The notes below the pieces were generated by a model. The model searched no databases and was not told the DNA's origin. It saw only the letters and a list, made by a program, of their open reading frames with translations. Position numbers and translations under genes: made by a program. A DNA stretch of 64,000 bases, taken from the NCBI RefSeq assembly GCF_000006565.2, contig NC_031470.1, forward strand, positions 1,800,954 through 1,864,953, written 5' to 3'. Below, piece by piece: positions 12,401 through 22,737 of this stretch. The stretch comes from Toxoplasma gondii ME49 (lineage: Eukaryota > Apicomplexa > Conoidasida > Eucoccidiorida > Sarcocystidae). Each line of letters begins with the position of its first letter. The first letter of the stretch is position 1.

Positions 12401-15400
12401 TGGCGTGTCAAAGTGTAGGGGTAAAAGGGATGTCCAGGTACTTGCCGACGATGAAGGACGTAAAGGAAATTCGAAAAACGGGTGCTTTTCTCTCGGTTTT
12501 GCAGTTCGAAATCAGTATGTCTGCCACGCGACTCGCGAACGTCTTGACTTCCCCAACCTCTTCTGTCTCGCTTTTCTCTCCAATGCAGGCTCTTCGTCGA
12601 TCTCCTGCTGTCTGCATGCGAACTCCAGGTAAGGCGCCCACACCCGCAAACAGAGCGAGAGGCGAGTCTCACTAAAAACAGGCGTGTGGCATTTGCTCCC
12701 TGGAGATCTCTTGTAGCTCTCCTTCTCCTCTCAAATCGCTTCTGCATACACAATCTCCTTTCTGCCTCTTCCCTACCTCTCCCCTTCAGGTCCTGGATCT
12801 GCTCGCGGCCTCGACCAAATACTTGCTTCTCCAGAGAGCCGTCGACTCTCTGCCGACTCTGTCGTCTTCGTCGCTGCTGCTGCTGCTCCAGAGCGCGCTG
12901 CTCCTGGCTGCTGAGGCCGCGACTGAGGTGCCGACGAGTGCACTGCCACAGCGGCGTCCTCTTCGCCCAGCGAGCCAGCAACTGGATGCTTTTCTCGAGG
13001 CCTCAACTGCCGCGCCCCGCGCTCGGCTAGCCAACGCTGAGGTGTACGGTCACCTCCTCCCATGTGTGATGTGCGAGGCAGCGCGGCGGTTCCGGGCCGG
13101 AGCGTACATCCCTCCGGCGCGGGAGCTGCCTCTGTGGCTCCTGGCCAGGCGCCTTCTGCTTGGGCCGCCGTTTCCTGCTTTGTTTGCGTCGGGAGAGCGG
13201 ACGGAGGAGGCGCTCCGATCAGTTGGCTCGGGCAGCAGGCGGGTGCAGGCGGTGGGGCCTGTGCAGCTCGCGTGGAACGTCCACGAGCGGCAAGGCGTCC
13301 GCGCCTTCCTCAAACACTTGGAGTGGCGTGAGGCGGCTGCTTCGGTGGACGCCTGCGTTCAAAGCAACCGGTAAACAACAGGGACAAGGGTGGCTGGCGC
13401 GGAGTTGCGTCGCGTCTTGCGGTGCCTGCAATTGTGTCTCTCTTTGTTCACGGAGATTTCCAGACTCTCAGTGTGTTGCCGACGCTTCCTCCAAAGCAGT
13501 CTGCTGTCTGGAGTGTCTGGCGAACAGCTTTGACAGCGACGCTGATGTGTGAGCTTTTCCTTGGAAGTCCTTGGAAGCGCCCTGTGAATTCTTTCGGCGC
13601 CTGCGTGTCTGGCGACGAGTCGACGCGACGGCGAGCCGTTGCTTTCTGCAGTTAGCCTGACTCAACTTCGAGGTCGGGGCATGCGACGGAAGCTGCATCT
13701 ATCGTGTCTTTTTGATACGACGCTTTCAAGACGTCCGCTTGCTTCCCCATTTGTGAGGTGGCGTCATGAAGCTCCTGTCTTTGCCGCAGCAGAGGACCAG
13801 GAAGCTGCGGAGGACGCAGCGCATGTCTCACTATAGGCGGTCTCGTGTTTGTGTGGAGACTCGAGGTTTCTTCGAGGAGCGGCATGCGCTTTTTCAGCTC
13901 ATACGCGTTTCGCTTTCATTGTTACGCAAAGGGAAACACCTAGGACTGTAGCCTGAGGAGCGCATGTAACGCCCCTCCTAAAAGAAGAGGCGTCGTTCCG
14001 GTTTTCATTGCGCGTGCTCTGCAGAGAGACAGTGTCTCTTGAGGCTCACGTCCCTGGTCTGACCTTTGGCATCCTCATCCTGCCAGTGCGAAAAGTTTTG
14101 TGACAGTTTTTTCTCTTCAGCGGCAGGCTCGTGGGGACTGCTTGCGGCGGGATTGGCCTCTCCGCGTTCCGGTCTCTGCCTCCTCTCTTTCACTTCTGCT
14201 TTGTCTCGGTCCATGTTCTTCCTCGGCATTCGCTTCTTCTGTTCCACCTGTCTCTTTGCGTTCAGCCTGCCGGCTCTCCTTCCGCTTCTCTATTCGCCTT
14301 CGCCGGTATTCTCGCCGGCACTGCCTCGCTCTCGCAGCCGCGCCTGTCAAGCGTCGGCGCCTGCGGATCCGTCCAGAGCAGGTCGCCCAGACTTGCAACG
14401 GCAAAGCCGCTCAGAATTCCACGGTCACGACGTCGGCGACTGCTGCTGGGTAGCTCGGCCTTCGTGGGCGTCGCGCTGGGTGTCTGCAGTCGCCAACGCC
14501 TTTGCGACTGCATGCAGTCGAACTCGAAACCTGGCTGGCGTTGAGGCTTCCTTCCGGGGACGAAGCGTCCGGCCTCTGCATGCAGTCGACCCGCAGAGCG
14601 AGTTCGAAGCGGAAGCAGCTACAGACACACTTCACCCAAGCCGCGGAGGCAGTCTGATGCAGGCGAGGCAGGGCAGCGGGCCTGGCGCTCGCGTCGACGA
14701 GGCAGAGCAGCAGAGGCAGCAAGCGGCAGGCGACACAGACGAGGACGCGATAGCTCAAGCGATTGCAGCTGAGGTGGACAGACGCGGTAGAGGAGACAGA
14801 GGGGAGACGGGGGGAGAGGAAGGGGGTAGGGGGTCGGTCGCCAAGGGGGCTGGCGCGGCGACGAAGGCAAATCGTTTCGTTGTTCTGCTGGCTCTGGAGG
14901 CGGCCAGGACGGCGACCAGGCCGAGTTCTGAGCTCCGTGTGACCCTCGGCCAGTGCGTTGTTGAAGGCACACAGATGGACGGAATCGCTCGCTGGGGAGA
15001 CGGTCGCGTCTGGGGCGTTTTGCTGGACAGAGAAGAATTTTGGTAGGCTCTGTGTAGAGAGGCCAGCCTGGCGAGGATGCGCATCATGAGTAGAGACGTT
15101 GGAGCTCCATCCGGTTCTCAGGCAGAACCGGTGCGAGGTCGTTCTCACTTGACGACTGACGATTTTCCGGACCTCCGGCTGCGCGGAAATGCACCGACTT
15201 GCGCAGTTGAATAACTCTTCCCTGAACAGGGCTGAGATAGGGAATCCGGAACTCCGCTCTTGTCGTGTATACGCCGACAGCGACTTGGTGGACAGCAGTC
15301 GTGAAGAGTGACCTTGTGCGCGTAGAATAGTGCGTGCTTCCGTGAAACGCGCTCCGGGCCTGAAAGCGAAGTAGAGAGAAACCGCGGCCGAAGAGTGCCA

Positions 15401-15739
15401 AGGATGCTGAATGAAAGTCGTTCACGAGGTGGTGACGCCTGGCGAAAAGGCGCGAAATGTCGCTCTGACGCCTTTCGAAACGCTGGAGGAGTGAGCCAGG
15501 TTTCGGACGCGTCACCAGTCGGCGTTTTCGGTCTGTGTTGCTCTTCTGTGACTTGCAGGTACCGGAGCATCCAGTCCTCGCAGCCTCGAGGTCGCGACGC
15601 TAAGCCATCCGCTGTGCTTCAGCTGTACGTACACTTGGTGACTCGGCTCGGTCGCTGTGGCGTCGCGATTGTCAGGCGGCAAACCCCGCGTGACGTGGCG
15701 GACGTTTTGGAGGTTCTTCAGACCTCTTCTGCGATTTAA
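7381..15739 (+). CDS. Large Ser-rich protein with a probable C-terminal RAP domain
   Basis: RAP (FASTK-like) proteins act in organellar, mostly mitochondrial, RNA processing and translation, and are expanded in apicomplexans. Phase-closing exons are 7381-9210, 9593-10233, 10630-10785, 11000-12340, 12589-12628, 12790-13370, 14266-15042 and 15559-15739 (1848 residues). An extra exon 13472-13546 also fits. The N-terminus is basic and Ser-rich, then a run of about 30 Ser, compatible with an organelle-targeting presequence. Leu/Ala-rich helical repeats follow in exons 1, 2, 4 and 6, for example LEKLERLLPRMAAHDVCLCL. The last two exons join as WGVLLDREEFWYRS, then LQLYVHLVTRLGRCGVAIV and DVADVLEVLQ. 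This fits the RAP pattern of a hydrophobic strand, an aromatic, a helix, a second strand and a terminal helix. Exon 3's acceptor (gactctcag) was chosen on phase and is the least certain. The RAP call is an inference from pattern. Confidence 0.6.
9419..9446. repeat. (AT)n microsatellite in intron 1 of the RAP-type gene
   Basis: Fourteen AT units lie in the 382-nt first intron, inside a wider AT-rich patch (9300-9450) with several ATAC/ATGC variants. It contrasts sharply with the GC-rich exons either side. Confidence 0.85.
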
Positions 15740-16260
15740 CCGGCGCCCCAGGTTCTCGGTTGCTTCACGGAGGAGGCGAAACGTTGACAAAACCTGCTGC
15801 TGCGCTCTGTCTCTTCAGAGGCGCGGTCTTCCAGAGCTTCAGATGCTTCAAGCAAGCCTCTGGGAGTCGGTCTGGGAGGCCCCGAAGGTTCACTTGTCAC
15901 TGGCGTGAGGGCAACCTTTGGGGCATGGCCTCTGTGGTCTGCTCGGTTCTTAGACGTAGTGCGGTTCCTCACATTCAGCGCTTTGTTGACTCTCCCCAGT
16001 TTAATTGGCCGATGCAAGAACGCGTCGCGCGGGACTTCAGAGCTTGCGTTGCCGTCGTTTCTAGATTCAACCTGCATGCATCTCGTTGCGTCCGGACGCC
16101 GTGATCGTGTCAGGTCCTGAGAGCGGCATGTGGTAATGCGTTGTCGGCATTCACTCAGGACAATCGGCGCCAACCGCCAACTCTGACTCTCTAGGCGCAT
16201 GGCGCAGACACCCAGAAATAAACGCACAATCGCGCTTATCATATATATATATATATATAT

Positions 16261-16293
<33 letters not shown>

Positions 16294-17102
16294 GATATAG
16301 ATATATGTATATATGCATATGTATATATATATATATACACAAGTATATATAAATACATATATAGATAAATATGTTTAAGAACATACGTATGGCCGTACGT
16401 AGACCGGTGTATGGAGGTTTGTGGTTGTAGAAGAGTTGTAGAAGATTGTGTGCGAGCAGAACATATTCATAAGAATAGGTACACCTTCATGCAGACCTGC
16501 ATCACTGCTCGGCACTTGCCTTGCTTCTTCGCAGACTTTGAGGCAGAGAGGGTGTCACCCGTGGTACGTGAGCTGGGCTGGGAACGTCTGGAGACAGTTG
16601 CTTTGCCTTGAGTACGCAAGGAAGAAGAACGATTCCTCGCTGTTTAAACGCAACAGTGACTGTAGCTGTGCTATCGATGAATGCTAATGATCGTGTTTAT
16701 CTCATGTGACACTGTTGGTATTATGATCCGGTTCCGCCTGCCCGAGCGAGTCCGGAAAGGCTGCGCGTGGTTGACCGGAGGTCCTCCGAAAGAAAAGTAC
16801 AGAGACCTGCGCGGAGAGGCAACAAGGCCCCGACGACAAACGCATGCGCTTTTGAAACTGAGTCCTGTAGCAGTGCGTTCTTCTGCGAGTTCCGAGAAAC
16901 CACCGAGGAGTCGCCTCCCCTCAGCAAAGGACAGAAAGGTGTACTGCGCCAAGTTGGGTATGGAAAAGCGTTTTTGTCACTGGCACGTTCACGAAATCGC
17001 GACATCCACACTGACTGCCTAACTCTGCACTGCCAGCTGTCCTTCCCTCCGTCGACGTGGATGTTCTGTTGACAAAGAAAAAAAGAGAAGACGCCCTCTC
17101 GC
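15740..17102. other. Convergent 3' spacer between the RAP-type gene and PGP synthase
   Basis: Both flanking genes end here, so the stretch should hold two 3'UTRs and terminators. No ORF in it shows splice signals or family motifs. The most obvious content is the AT/GATA array at 16241-16360. I see nothing else. Confidence 0.45.
16241..16360. repeat. Compound microsatellite (AT)n-(GATA)n-AT-rich
   Basis: An (AT)11 run at 16241-16262 passes directly into about eight GATA units to 16292. Imperfect ATATGTAT and ATAAAT variants follow, to about 16360. It lies in the convergent spacer, and length polymorphism between strains would be expected. Confidence 0.85.
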
Positions 17103-19886
17103 CTAGACTCGCGGCTTCTGCGGCCCGAGACGTTCAGTCTCCGCAACAGTCCGGCTCGCAGCCTCGTCCTGTTTCCCCTCCTGCGGCGCCTTTTCGTCCC
17201 CTCCGCCGAACGCGCCCCGGGTGTACATACAGCCGGACGCCAAGGCGAGTCCAGCCGCGAGCCACAAGCCGCCGACCGCGAGCGTGAGAAGCGTCGGTTT
17301 CCCGTCGGCGGAGAGTGTGCACTGGAGATTCCTCCGCATGCATTCAAAGCTCGCGCTGCCGACAGCGGTGAGGCTCTTCGCGACCCACAAACTCGACGCC
17401 TGAAGAGCGGAGACTGTCTGTCTCGTCAGGCGGCTGACAGCGTTGACACGCGGGCTCTGCGCGTTGCTCGGCGCCTGCCGAGCGTCGCTTCTTCGAGAGC
17501 TGGACTTTCCGAAAGCGAGAGTTCCCCAGCGGACGCACTCGCGAATCTTGCCCAGACAAACGGCGGCTTTCTCGGCGAGCCTCGCAGGCGCCAGTCTCCT
17601 CGGGAGCTCGGTAACCGGGAAGACCGGTTCCTGCCCGAGACGACAGATCCGATTTTCCAGACGGTGAAACCATTTCTCAGACGCTTGCGGCTGCGAGGCC
17701 GAGGCAGGGTCGGTTCTTTGTCGCGAAAACAGATGAACCGCGGACATGCAGCGGTCGAGAGACAGTGCGTCCGTCTCCCTCCTCCTGCCTGTGTCGTCTG
17801 CTTCAGGCGTCGCCGCCTGTCTGCCGTCTCCGCTGGCCGTCCAGAAGCGCTTCAGTGTCTGTGGATTCTTCTCGACGGCCCCTGCGCCAGCTTCCACGTT
17901 CGGAGCCTCGCCCTCGCCTGCGACGCGCGCTGCAAGATCCGAAGCAAACCGCGACCTGTGGCCAGTGTACAGAGGGAGGAGAAGCAGCAGCAGAGAGAGC
18001 GCAGTCATCTGCGTCGCCGTCTTGACCTTCCCGAGCTTCTGGACGGTGCCCGCGGCTCCGCGGCCCACCTGCTCGAGATGGAGACGCAGTCCCTGCACCG
18101 CGAGCTCCCGCATGCAAATGGCGACGGCGGGCGGCCCAAGCAGCTCCGCGAACGGCGGCACCGCGAGCGCAGACACACCGCCGAGAGCCGCGGCGACCAG
18201 CAGCTTGTCGGCCAGTGCGTCGAGCAGCGCGCCGAGCGGCGAGCAGACATCCCACCGGCGCGCCAAGAAGCCGTCCAGGAAGTCGGTGAGCCCCGCGGCA
18301 GTGAAGAGGAGCGAGGAAAAGAGAGGCGAAGGCAGGACGGCGGCGCGAGAGCGCTCGGAACGGGCAAGGCGCGAGGCAGACCGTGCAGCGAGGCCGAGCG
18401 CACCCGCCAACGCGTGTGAGGCAGACGAGAGAAGCGACGAAACGGAGACACCAGACGCTGCGCCAATCCCCGACGCGACGCGAGAGAAGACGGATCCCCG
18501 GGCCAGGTGAGAAGCGGCCGCAGCTGCGCTCTCAAGGCGAGGCTTGTCTTCGGCGTCTGTCGGAGAGAGAAAGGAAGGCGAGCAGGGCAAGGCCGAAACG
18601 GCCAATGGCTCCGTGCGGCGCAGCGAAGAAGGCACAATGCACCGAGGGAAAAAGAGTGACGCAAACAACGCCGCAGACGCGCCGAGACGCAGGGACGACA
18701 GCACCGTCGGAAGCCGTTCCTTCACCCAGGCACTGCATGCGCTGCCGTGGAGGCCAGCCCAACAGAAACGAGACCATGAGCCAGGCGACCAATGCCCACA
18801 GGTAGTGGCGACGGACGCGAGTGAATCCTTGGACGACGAAGCAGAGAAAGAAGAGGAAGGAAGAGGAGGAGAGGACGACGAAGCAGAGAAAAAAGATGAC
18901 AGTGTAGAGGAGCTATCGTGTTCCTGTTTGGAGTTTGTCTTTTCGAGGTGTGACTCTGTCGCAGACAAGGACCCCGAAGAAACGAAAGAAGCCTGAGACT
19001 CTTCTGCGGTCTTGGTGGCTTCACCCGAGGCATTGACGAGTGTATGCCGCTCAGTCCAGTCTTCCTTCACTCGCCTTTTAGTCTCTTCTCTTTTCTCTTC
19101 TTCTCGTCGTTTTTCGTCTTCTCCCTCGCGGCCTTTCTGGAGTTTCTCGTCTTCCGTCGTCCGGTGAATCGGGAGAGTTTCGATCCTCAGACTCAGGTGG
19201 AGAGGTCGACATGCTCCGACGTCACCTCTGAGAAATGGGCTGTCTCTTTTTCCTGTCTCGTCGCTTCGCTGAGCGCCGAGACTCCCTGCAGTCTCTCGCC
19301 TCGGTCGCGCCCCCTGAGCGACCTCTTTGCTTCCCTTCGCGAAGCTCCAGCTGCAGGCGGCGCTGTCCGCGATTGTCCTGGACGCAGAGACGCCGAGACG
19401 CTGTGGGTGGCGCAGGTCGGCTCTCGGTTGAAAGAAGCCTGCAGCAGGCAAGAGAAAGCCTGCCACAGTTCCCTGGCTGCGCGGCGACGAGTCTTGTCTG
19501 CTTTCTCCGCTTTTCGCTGTTCTCTGCTTCGGCCCATCTCCTCTGCTCGCGCCTCTCGCACTCCTCGTCGTCTCTCCCCGCCTGCGTCTGTCGCTCTCGA
19601 CGAAGACCGACGACCCCTTAGATCGTCTCCCAAGAGCCGGCGAGAGTCCTGAGGCGCATGCAGACGCGCCAAGAGGCTTCGAAGCTGCGGACAGTCGGTC
19701 GACCCCCAGCGGGCGCGTCTGCCCTCGGAGCACAGCCTCAGCCGCCAGCGGAGAGAAAGGAAACGCGGAGAGCTGCGGGGCAGAGCAGGAAGGAGACAGG
19801 TAAGGCGAAGAGAGAGGAGACAAAGAAGGAGGCGAGGAAGAAACGAGGAGCAGAAGGAGAGGGACAGAGACGAAGCGCGAGGCCAT
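17103..19886 (-). CDS. Phosphatidylglycerophosphate synthase (CDP-alcohol phosphatidyltransferase), N-terminally extended
   Basis: The predicted enzyme transfers phosphatidyl from CDP-diacylglycerol to glycerol-3-phosphate, the committed step to phosphatidylglycerol and cardiolipin. It is one uninterrupted exon of 927 residues. The catalytic signature DxxDGxxARx8GxxxDxxxD is complete: D535, D538, G539, A542, R543, G552, D556 and D560, beginning DFLDGFLARRWD. Hydrophobic segments surround it (about 515-530 and 560-590, with LLLLLLPLYTG further on), and a last membrane segment lies near the C-terminus (VGGLWLAAGLALASG). Family members are usually 200-550 residues. About 450 residues of Ser/Arg/Glu-rich sequence precede this domain. 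The chosen start (ACCATGG) gives a hydrophobic signal-like N-terminus, MASRFVSVPLLLLLVSSS, so entry through the secretory route, for example to the apicoplast, is plausible. The frame is open upstream to an ATG at 20231, which would bury that segment. PGP synthase rather than another CDP-alcohol transferase is likely but inferred. Confidence 0.8.
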   Translation of the reverse strand: MASRFVSVPLLLLLVSSSPPSLSPLSSPYLSPSCSAPQLSAFPFSPLAAEAVLRGQTRPLGVDRLSAASKPLGASACASGLSPALGRRSKGSSVFVESDRRRRGETTRSARGASRGDGPKQRTAKSGESRQDSSPRSQGTVAGFLLPAAGFFQPRADLRHPQRLGVSASRTIADSAACSWSFAKGSKEVAQGARPRRETAGSLGAQRSDETGKRDSPFLRGDVGACRPLHLSLRIETLPIHRTTEDEKLQKGREGEDEKRREEEKREETKRRVKEDWTERHTLVNASGEATKTAEESQASFVSSGSLSATESHLEKTNSKQEHDSSSTLSSFFSASSSSPPLPSSSFSASSSKDSLASVATTCGHWSPGSWSRFCWAGLHGSACSAWVKERLPTVLSSLRLGASAALFASLFFPRCIVPSSLRRTEPLAVSALPCSPSFLSPTDAEDKPRLESAAAAASHLARGSVFSRVASGIGAASGVSVSSLLSSASHALAGALGLAARSASRLARSERSRAAVLPSPLFSSLLFTAAGLTDFLDGFLARRWDVCSPLGALLDALADKLLVAAALGGVSALAVPPFAELLGPPAVAICMRELAVQGLRLHLEQVGRGAAGTVQKLGKVKTATQMTALSLLLLLLPLYTGHRSRFASDLAARVAGEGEAPNVEAGAGAVEKNPQTLKRFWTASGDGRQAATPEADDTGRRRETDALSLDRCMSAVHLFSRQRTDPASASQPQASEKWFHRLENRICRLGQEPVFPVTELPRRLAPARLAEKAAVCLGKIRECVRWGTLAFGKSSSRRSDARQAPSNAQSPRVNAVSRLTRQTVSALQASSLWVAKSLTAVGSASFECMRRNLQCTLSADGKPTLLTLAVGGLWLAAGLALASGCMYTRGAFGGGDEKAPQEGKQDEAASRTVAETERLGPQKPRV

Positions 19887-22737
19887 GGTGGTGTCAGCGT
19901 CGAGAGGCCTGAAGCGCATGCGCCCGCAGAGTGGATGAGCTGAAGGAGACGCGAAAACCATCCATGCCAGTTGCAAGACGCACGCAGTGAATTGCTTCAG
20001 TCCAGCGTCCAATCTAAAGAGATGGTGGCATTTTGGCTTGCCTGCTGAATTTGGCGCTCGTTTCGCTGTCCCGGTACTCAAAAAGAGCTGAAAGAAAAAG
20101 GAAGAACCGCGCAAAAGAGCGGGGATGCGAAGCACCCCAGCCGCAAGTCGACGAGCTTCAGTGCTCAGTCCTCTCGTCTCCCGTTGCCGCAGCGTCCATA
20201 CGCGCTCCAAAAAAGCGGGGGGAAAATGCATGGACTTTTACATGCGCAAACACACAGACAGGTTTCACAGAGGGACAGAGAGAAATCGATAAAGGCTTAT
20301 GCAGCCAGATACAGACAGATGGATGAAGATATACGCGGAGGGAGAAAAGGTAGAGGTGCAGCAACGAGACTTTTAGGAGATTCCTTAACGCGGCGAAAGG
20401 AATGTCGAGTAAAGGCGGTTCGGTTGCATCAGCAGCCAGAGGTAAACCTTTCGAAAACGAAAAAGAGGCTTTCAGAGCCGCAACGGAGGCGAGTCTCTGC
20501 CTCAGTTCATGGCAGCTCGCGGCTCGCGGCCGCTTTGCCCCGGTCAAAGGGTCCGAAGGAGGCGCGAGCGCTGGAAACCGGAGAAAAGAGAGAAAAGAAA
20601 GAAAAGGGAGAAAAGAGAGAAAAGGGAGGGAAGCAGACGAGACTATCCTCCCCATCGACCGAGGGAGAAGGGGCAAAGGAAGAGGCAAAGGCGGTTGCCG
20701 CGGAATCCAACGAGTCTTCTCTGGAGTGTGCACAAAAGAGAAAAAGAAGGGAGACAAGGAAAAGGGAGGCAGGCACCCGACGGAGAAAGAACAGACGAGA
20801 TTGAGAGAGAAGAGTACAACGGAGAAAAGAGAAGGAGACGAAAAAACAAATCGCGAGAAGAAGAGAGGAGAGAGGACAGGCGAACGAGACACACAGTTCG
20901 GCAGGAAAAAGACAGTGCAGCGTCGATTCACTGTCAAAAGAGCAATTTCGAGGTTCGAGAATCCTGAGAATTTGTGACTGTGAGTTTCTGCGTTGGCGCG
21001 GTTGTGTGTCTCCGTCGTTTCAACTGACAAAAAAAGAATGAAATGTTGAGCGAGTCCGAAGCCAAGCCTCAAGAAGACACCCTCGGGTGTGCGTACACTC
21101 CACTACAGGGAGTCGCTGTAAGAGTTTCCCTCTTGGCTCTCAGCTTCAAAAGCAGCAGAGGAACTCCTTTCTCGTCCACGGAAAGCAGTTGCGTTATTTA
21201 CGCGAGAGAGACTCGCGAGAGACGGGACCCGATCGCGTTCTCGTCCTGGCACACCGGAGAGCGAAGGAAATTGCATGCGCGTGAGTCCGGGAGCCACAGG
21301 TCCAGAGGTGAAATGGCGAGGAATTTACGCGGAGAGAAGGTAGAACCTAGCAGAGGAGCGACCAAGTGGAGAAAACGGAGAAGAGGGGAAGGCTTCCGAT
21401 GGAAAGCGGCAAAAAGAAGACAGAGAGGACGCTGCGATTCTTCCGTGAGTCACCTCGCGCAGCGAATGCTGCACCTCTCACAGAACAGGAGAGGAGCATT
21501 TTGCCGAGGTGGAGGGCGACAGCAGTTCAGTAAAGACGGCGGTTTTCCAGGCGAGAAGAAGCAAAAAAGCGGTTGCTTTCTCCATGCAAAAAAGCAGAAC
21601 TGCTTCCTTCTCGGGTGCACAGAGCCAGCTGGTGTCTGGTGCTCGCGCTCCGAAAGCTGCGCGCCATGCTACGCTCCTCTTGTCTTCGCGAAATGGCATC
21701 CTCTTTGACATTCACGGTCGACTGCTGAAGAAACTGTCAGTCCTTCTCTGTTGGACGATTCCGCGCACAAGCGGCTTCTGCTCTGACGGAACGTTCCTTG
21801 CTTCTCCCGTGTTTTTGCCGCTCTCGTCCTCCCGCGGAAGAGGAAAAATTTCCGAGTCGCTGCGTCATCTGCCGGACTTCCGCCACAGCGGACTTCTCGG
21901 AGATGATGAAAAACAAGAGAAACTGAAAGACAGACTCAAACAGGAGAGACAACGAGATTCACCAGGGAAAGAGAAAGTCTCCCGTCTGGAGTGGAGGGCC
22001 GTTCTGCTCAATGAACGCTTCCGATGTAACTCCGTCGACATCCCGCCGTGTGAGTTTTTTGAGGTGTAGATATGCCCCCCTATACCTGGCCGTCGAGACT
22101 CGCGGCTCGGAGCCTCAGCGTCGAGTTGTCCGCGGTTTCCTTTTTTTTCGCGAGCGTTCAAGAGGAGCTGTTGGCCTCTCTCTTCCCAGAGCTTTTCGAA
22201 AGAGAGACTTCTTCTTCGGCGAGTTGAACAGGAGGGCGATGAGGTCTCGCGTCATTCGAGTGTGCGTCGCGCTGGCGCCTCGCTTCTCCTGCCGGAAAAA
22301 AGAAGCCTCCGCGGATGCGTTTATCCTCTCTTCCGCGTCTTCCACCTTCGTCCGCCTCCACGCCTTGTCTCCGCTCTCCCATCCGGTGTTCTTGTGAATG
22401 CGACCTCGTCGATGGATCAAAGGGAAACTCACAAAGTGAGGAGGAGAGACGCTCCAACGACTTCTCTCCAGGTTTAAATGCATGCGCCAAGCTCTCTGTA
22501 GAAAAAACAGTCACGTCTGGATCGTCAGATATATATATATATATGTATATATATATGTATGTATATGTCTAGATGTGCATATGTAGATGGCATTTGTACA
22601 ACTGTGTAGATGTAGACGGGTGTATCGGTATTGCTCCCATGCGTATGAGTGCTTGTGACGCGCCTGTCTCTTTTTTCTCCTGCGGTGTCTGAAGAAAGAG
22701 CAGAGCAGGGGGCCTTCTGCGGTTTCCAGGCAAGAAA
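19887..22737. promoter_or_regulatory. Divergent spacer between PGP synthase and GCN5-A
   Basis: The 2.85 kb between two outward start codons should contain both leaders and promoters. It holds a pure purine tract (20580-20633), a generally GA-rich plus strand (20540-20890), a GTGTGCGTACAC near-palindrome at 21088-21099, and an (AT)n run at 22529-22562. Long ORFs on either strand (the minus-strand one at 20158-21072 is the longest) lack splice signals, motifs and balanced composition, and I do not consider them genes. Confidence 0.4.
20580..20633. repeat. 54-nt homopurine tract
   Basis: Every base on the plus strand from 20580 to 20633 is A or G, made of GAGAAAAG and GAAAAGGG variants with partial mirror symmetry. 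It sits about 0.7 kb upstream of the PGP synthase start, inside its probable leader or promoter. Confidence 0.8.

Noticed and set aside
13464..13655. Early ends for the RAP-type protein (stops at 13533 or 13655)
   Set aside because: Both are phase-possible, but direct joining of 13370 to 14266 (or via 13472-13546) keeps the frame open to a RAP-like terminus, which explains more sequence.
14411..15148. 245-codon minus-strand ORF
   Set aside because: It is antisense to the exon 14266-15042, which links in phase to the RAP-type terminal exon. The minus reading shows no motif.
20158..21072. 304-codon minus-strand ORF in the PGP synthase leader
   Set aside because: Its length comes from the long GA-rich plus strand (CT on minus). 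It is a run of Ser/Phe/Leu with no domain, and overlaps the promoter of a better-supported gene.
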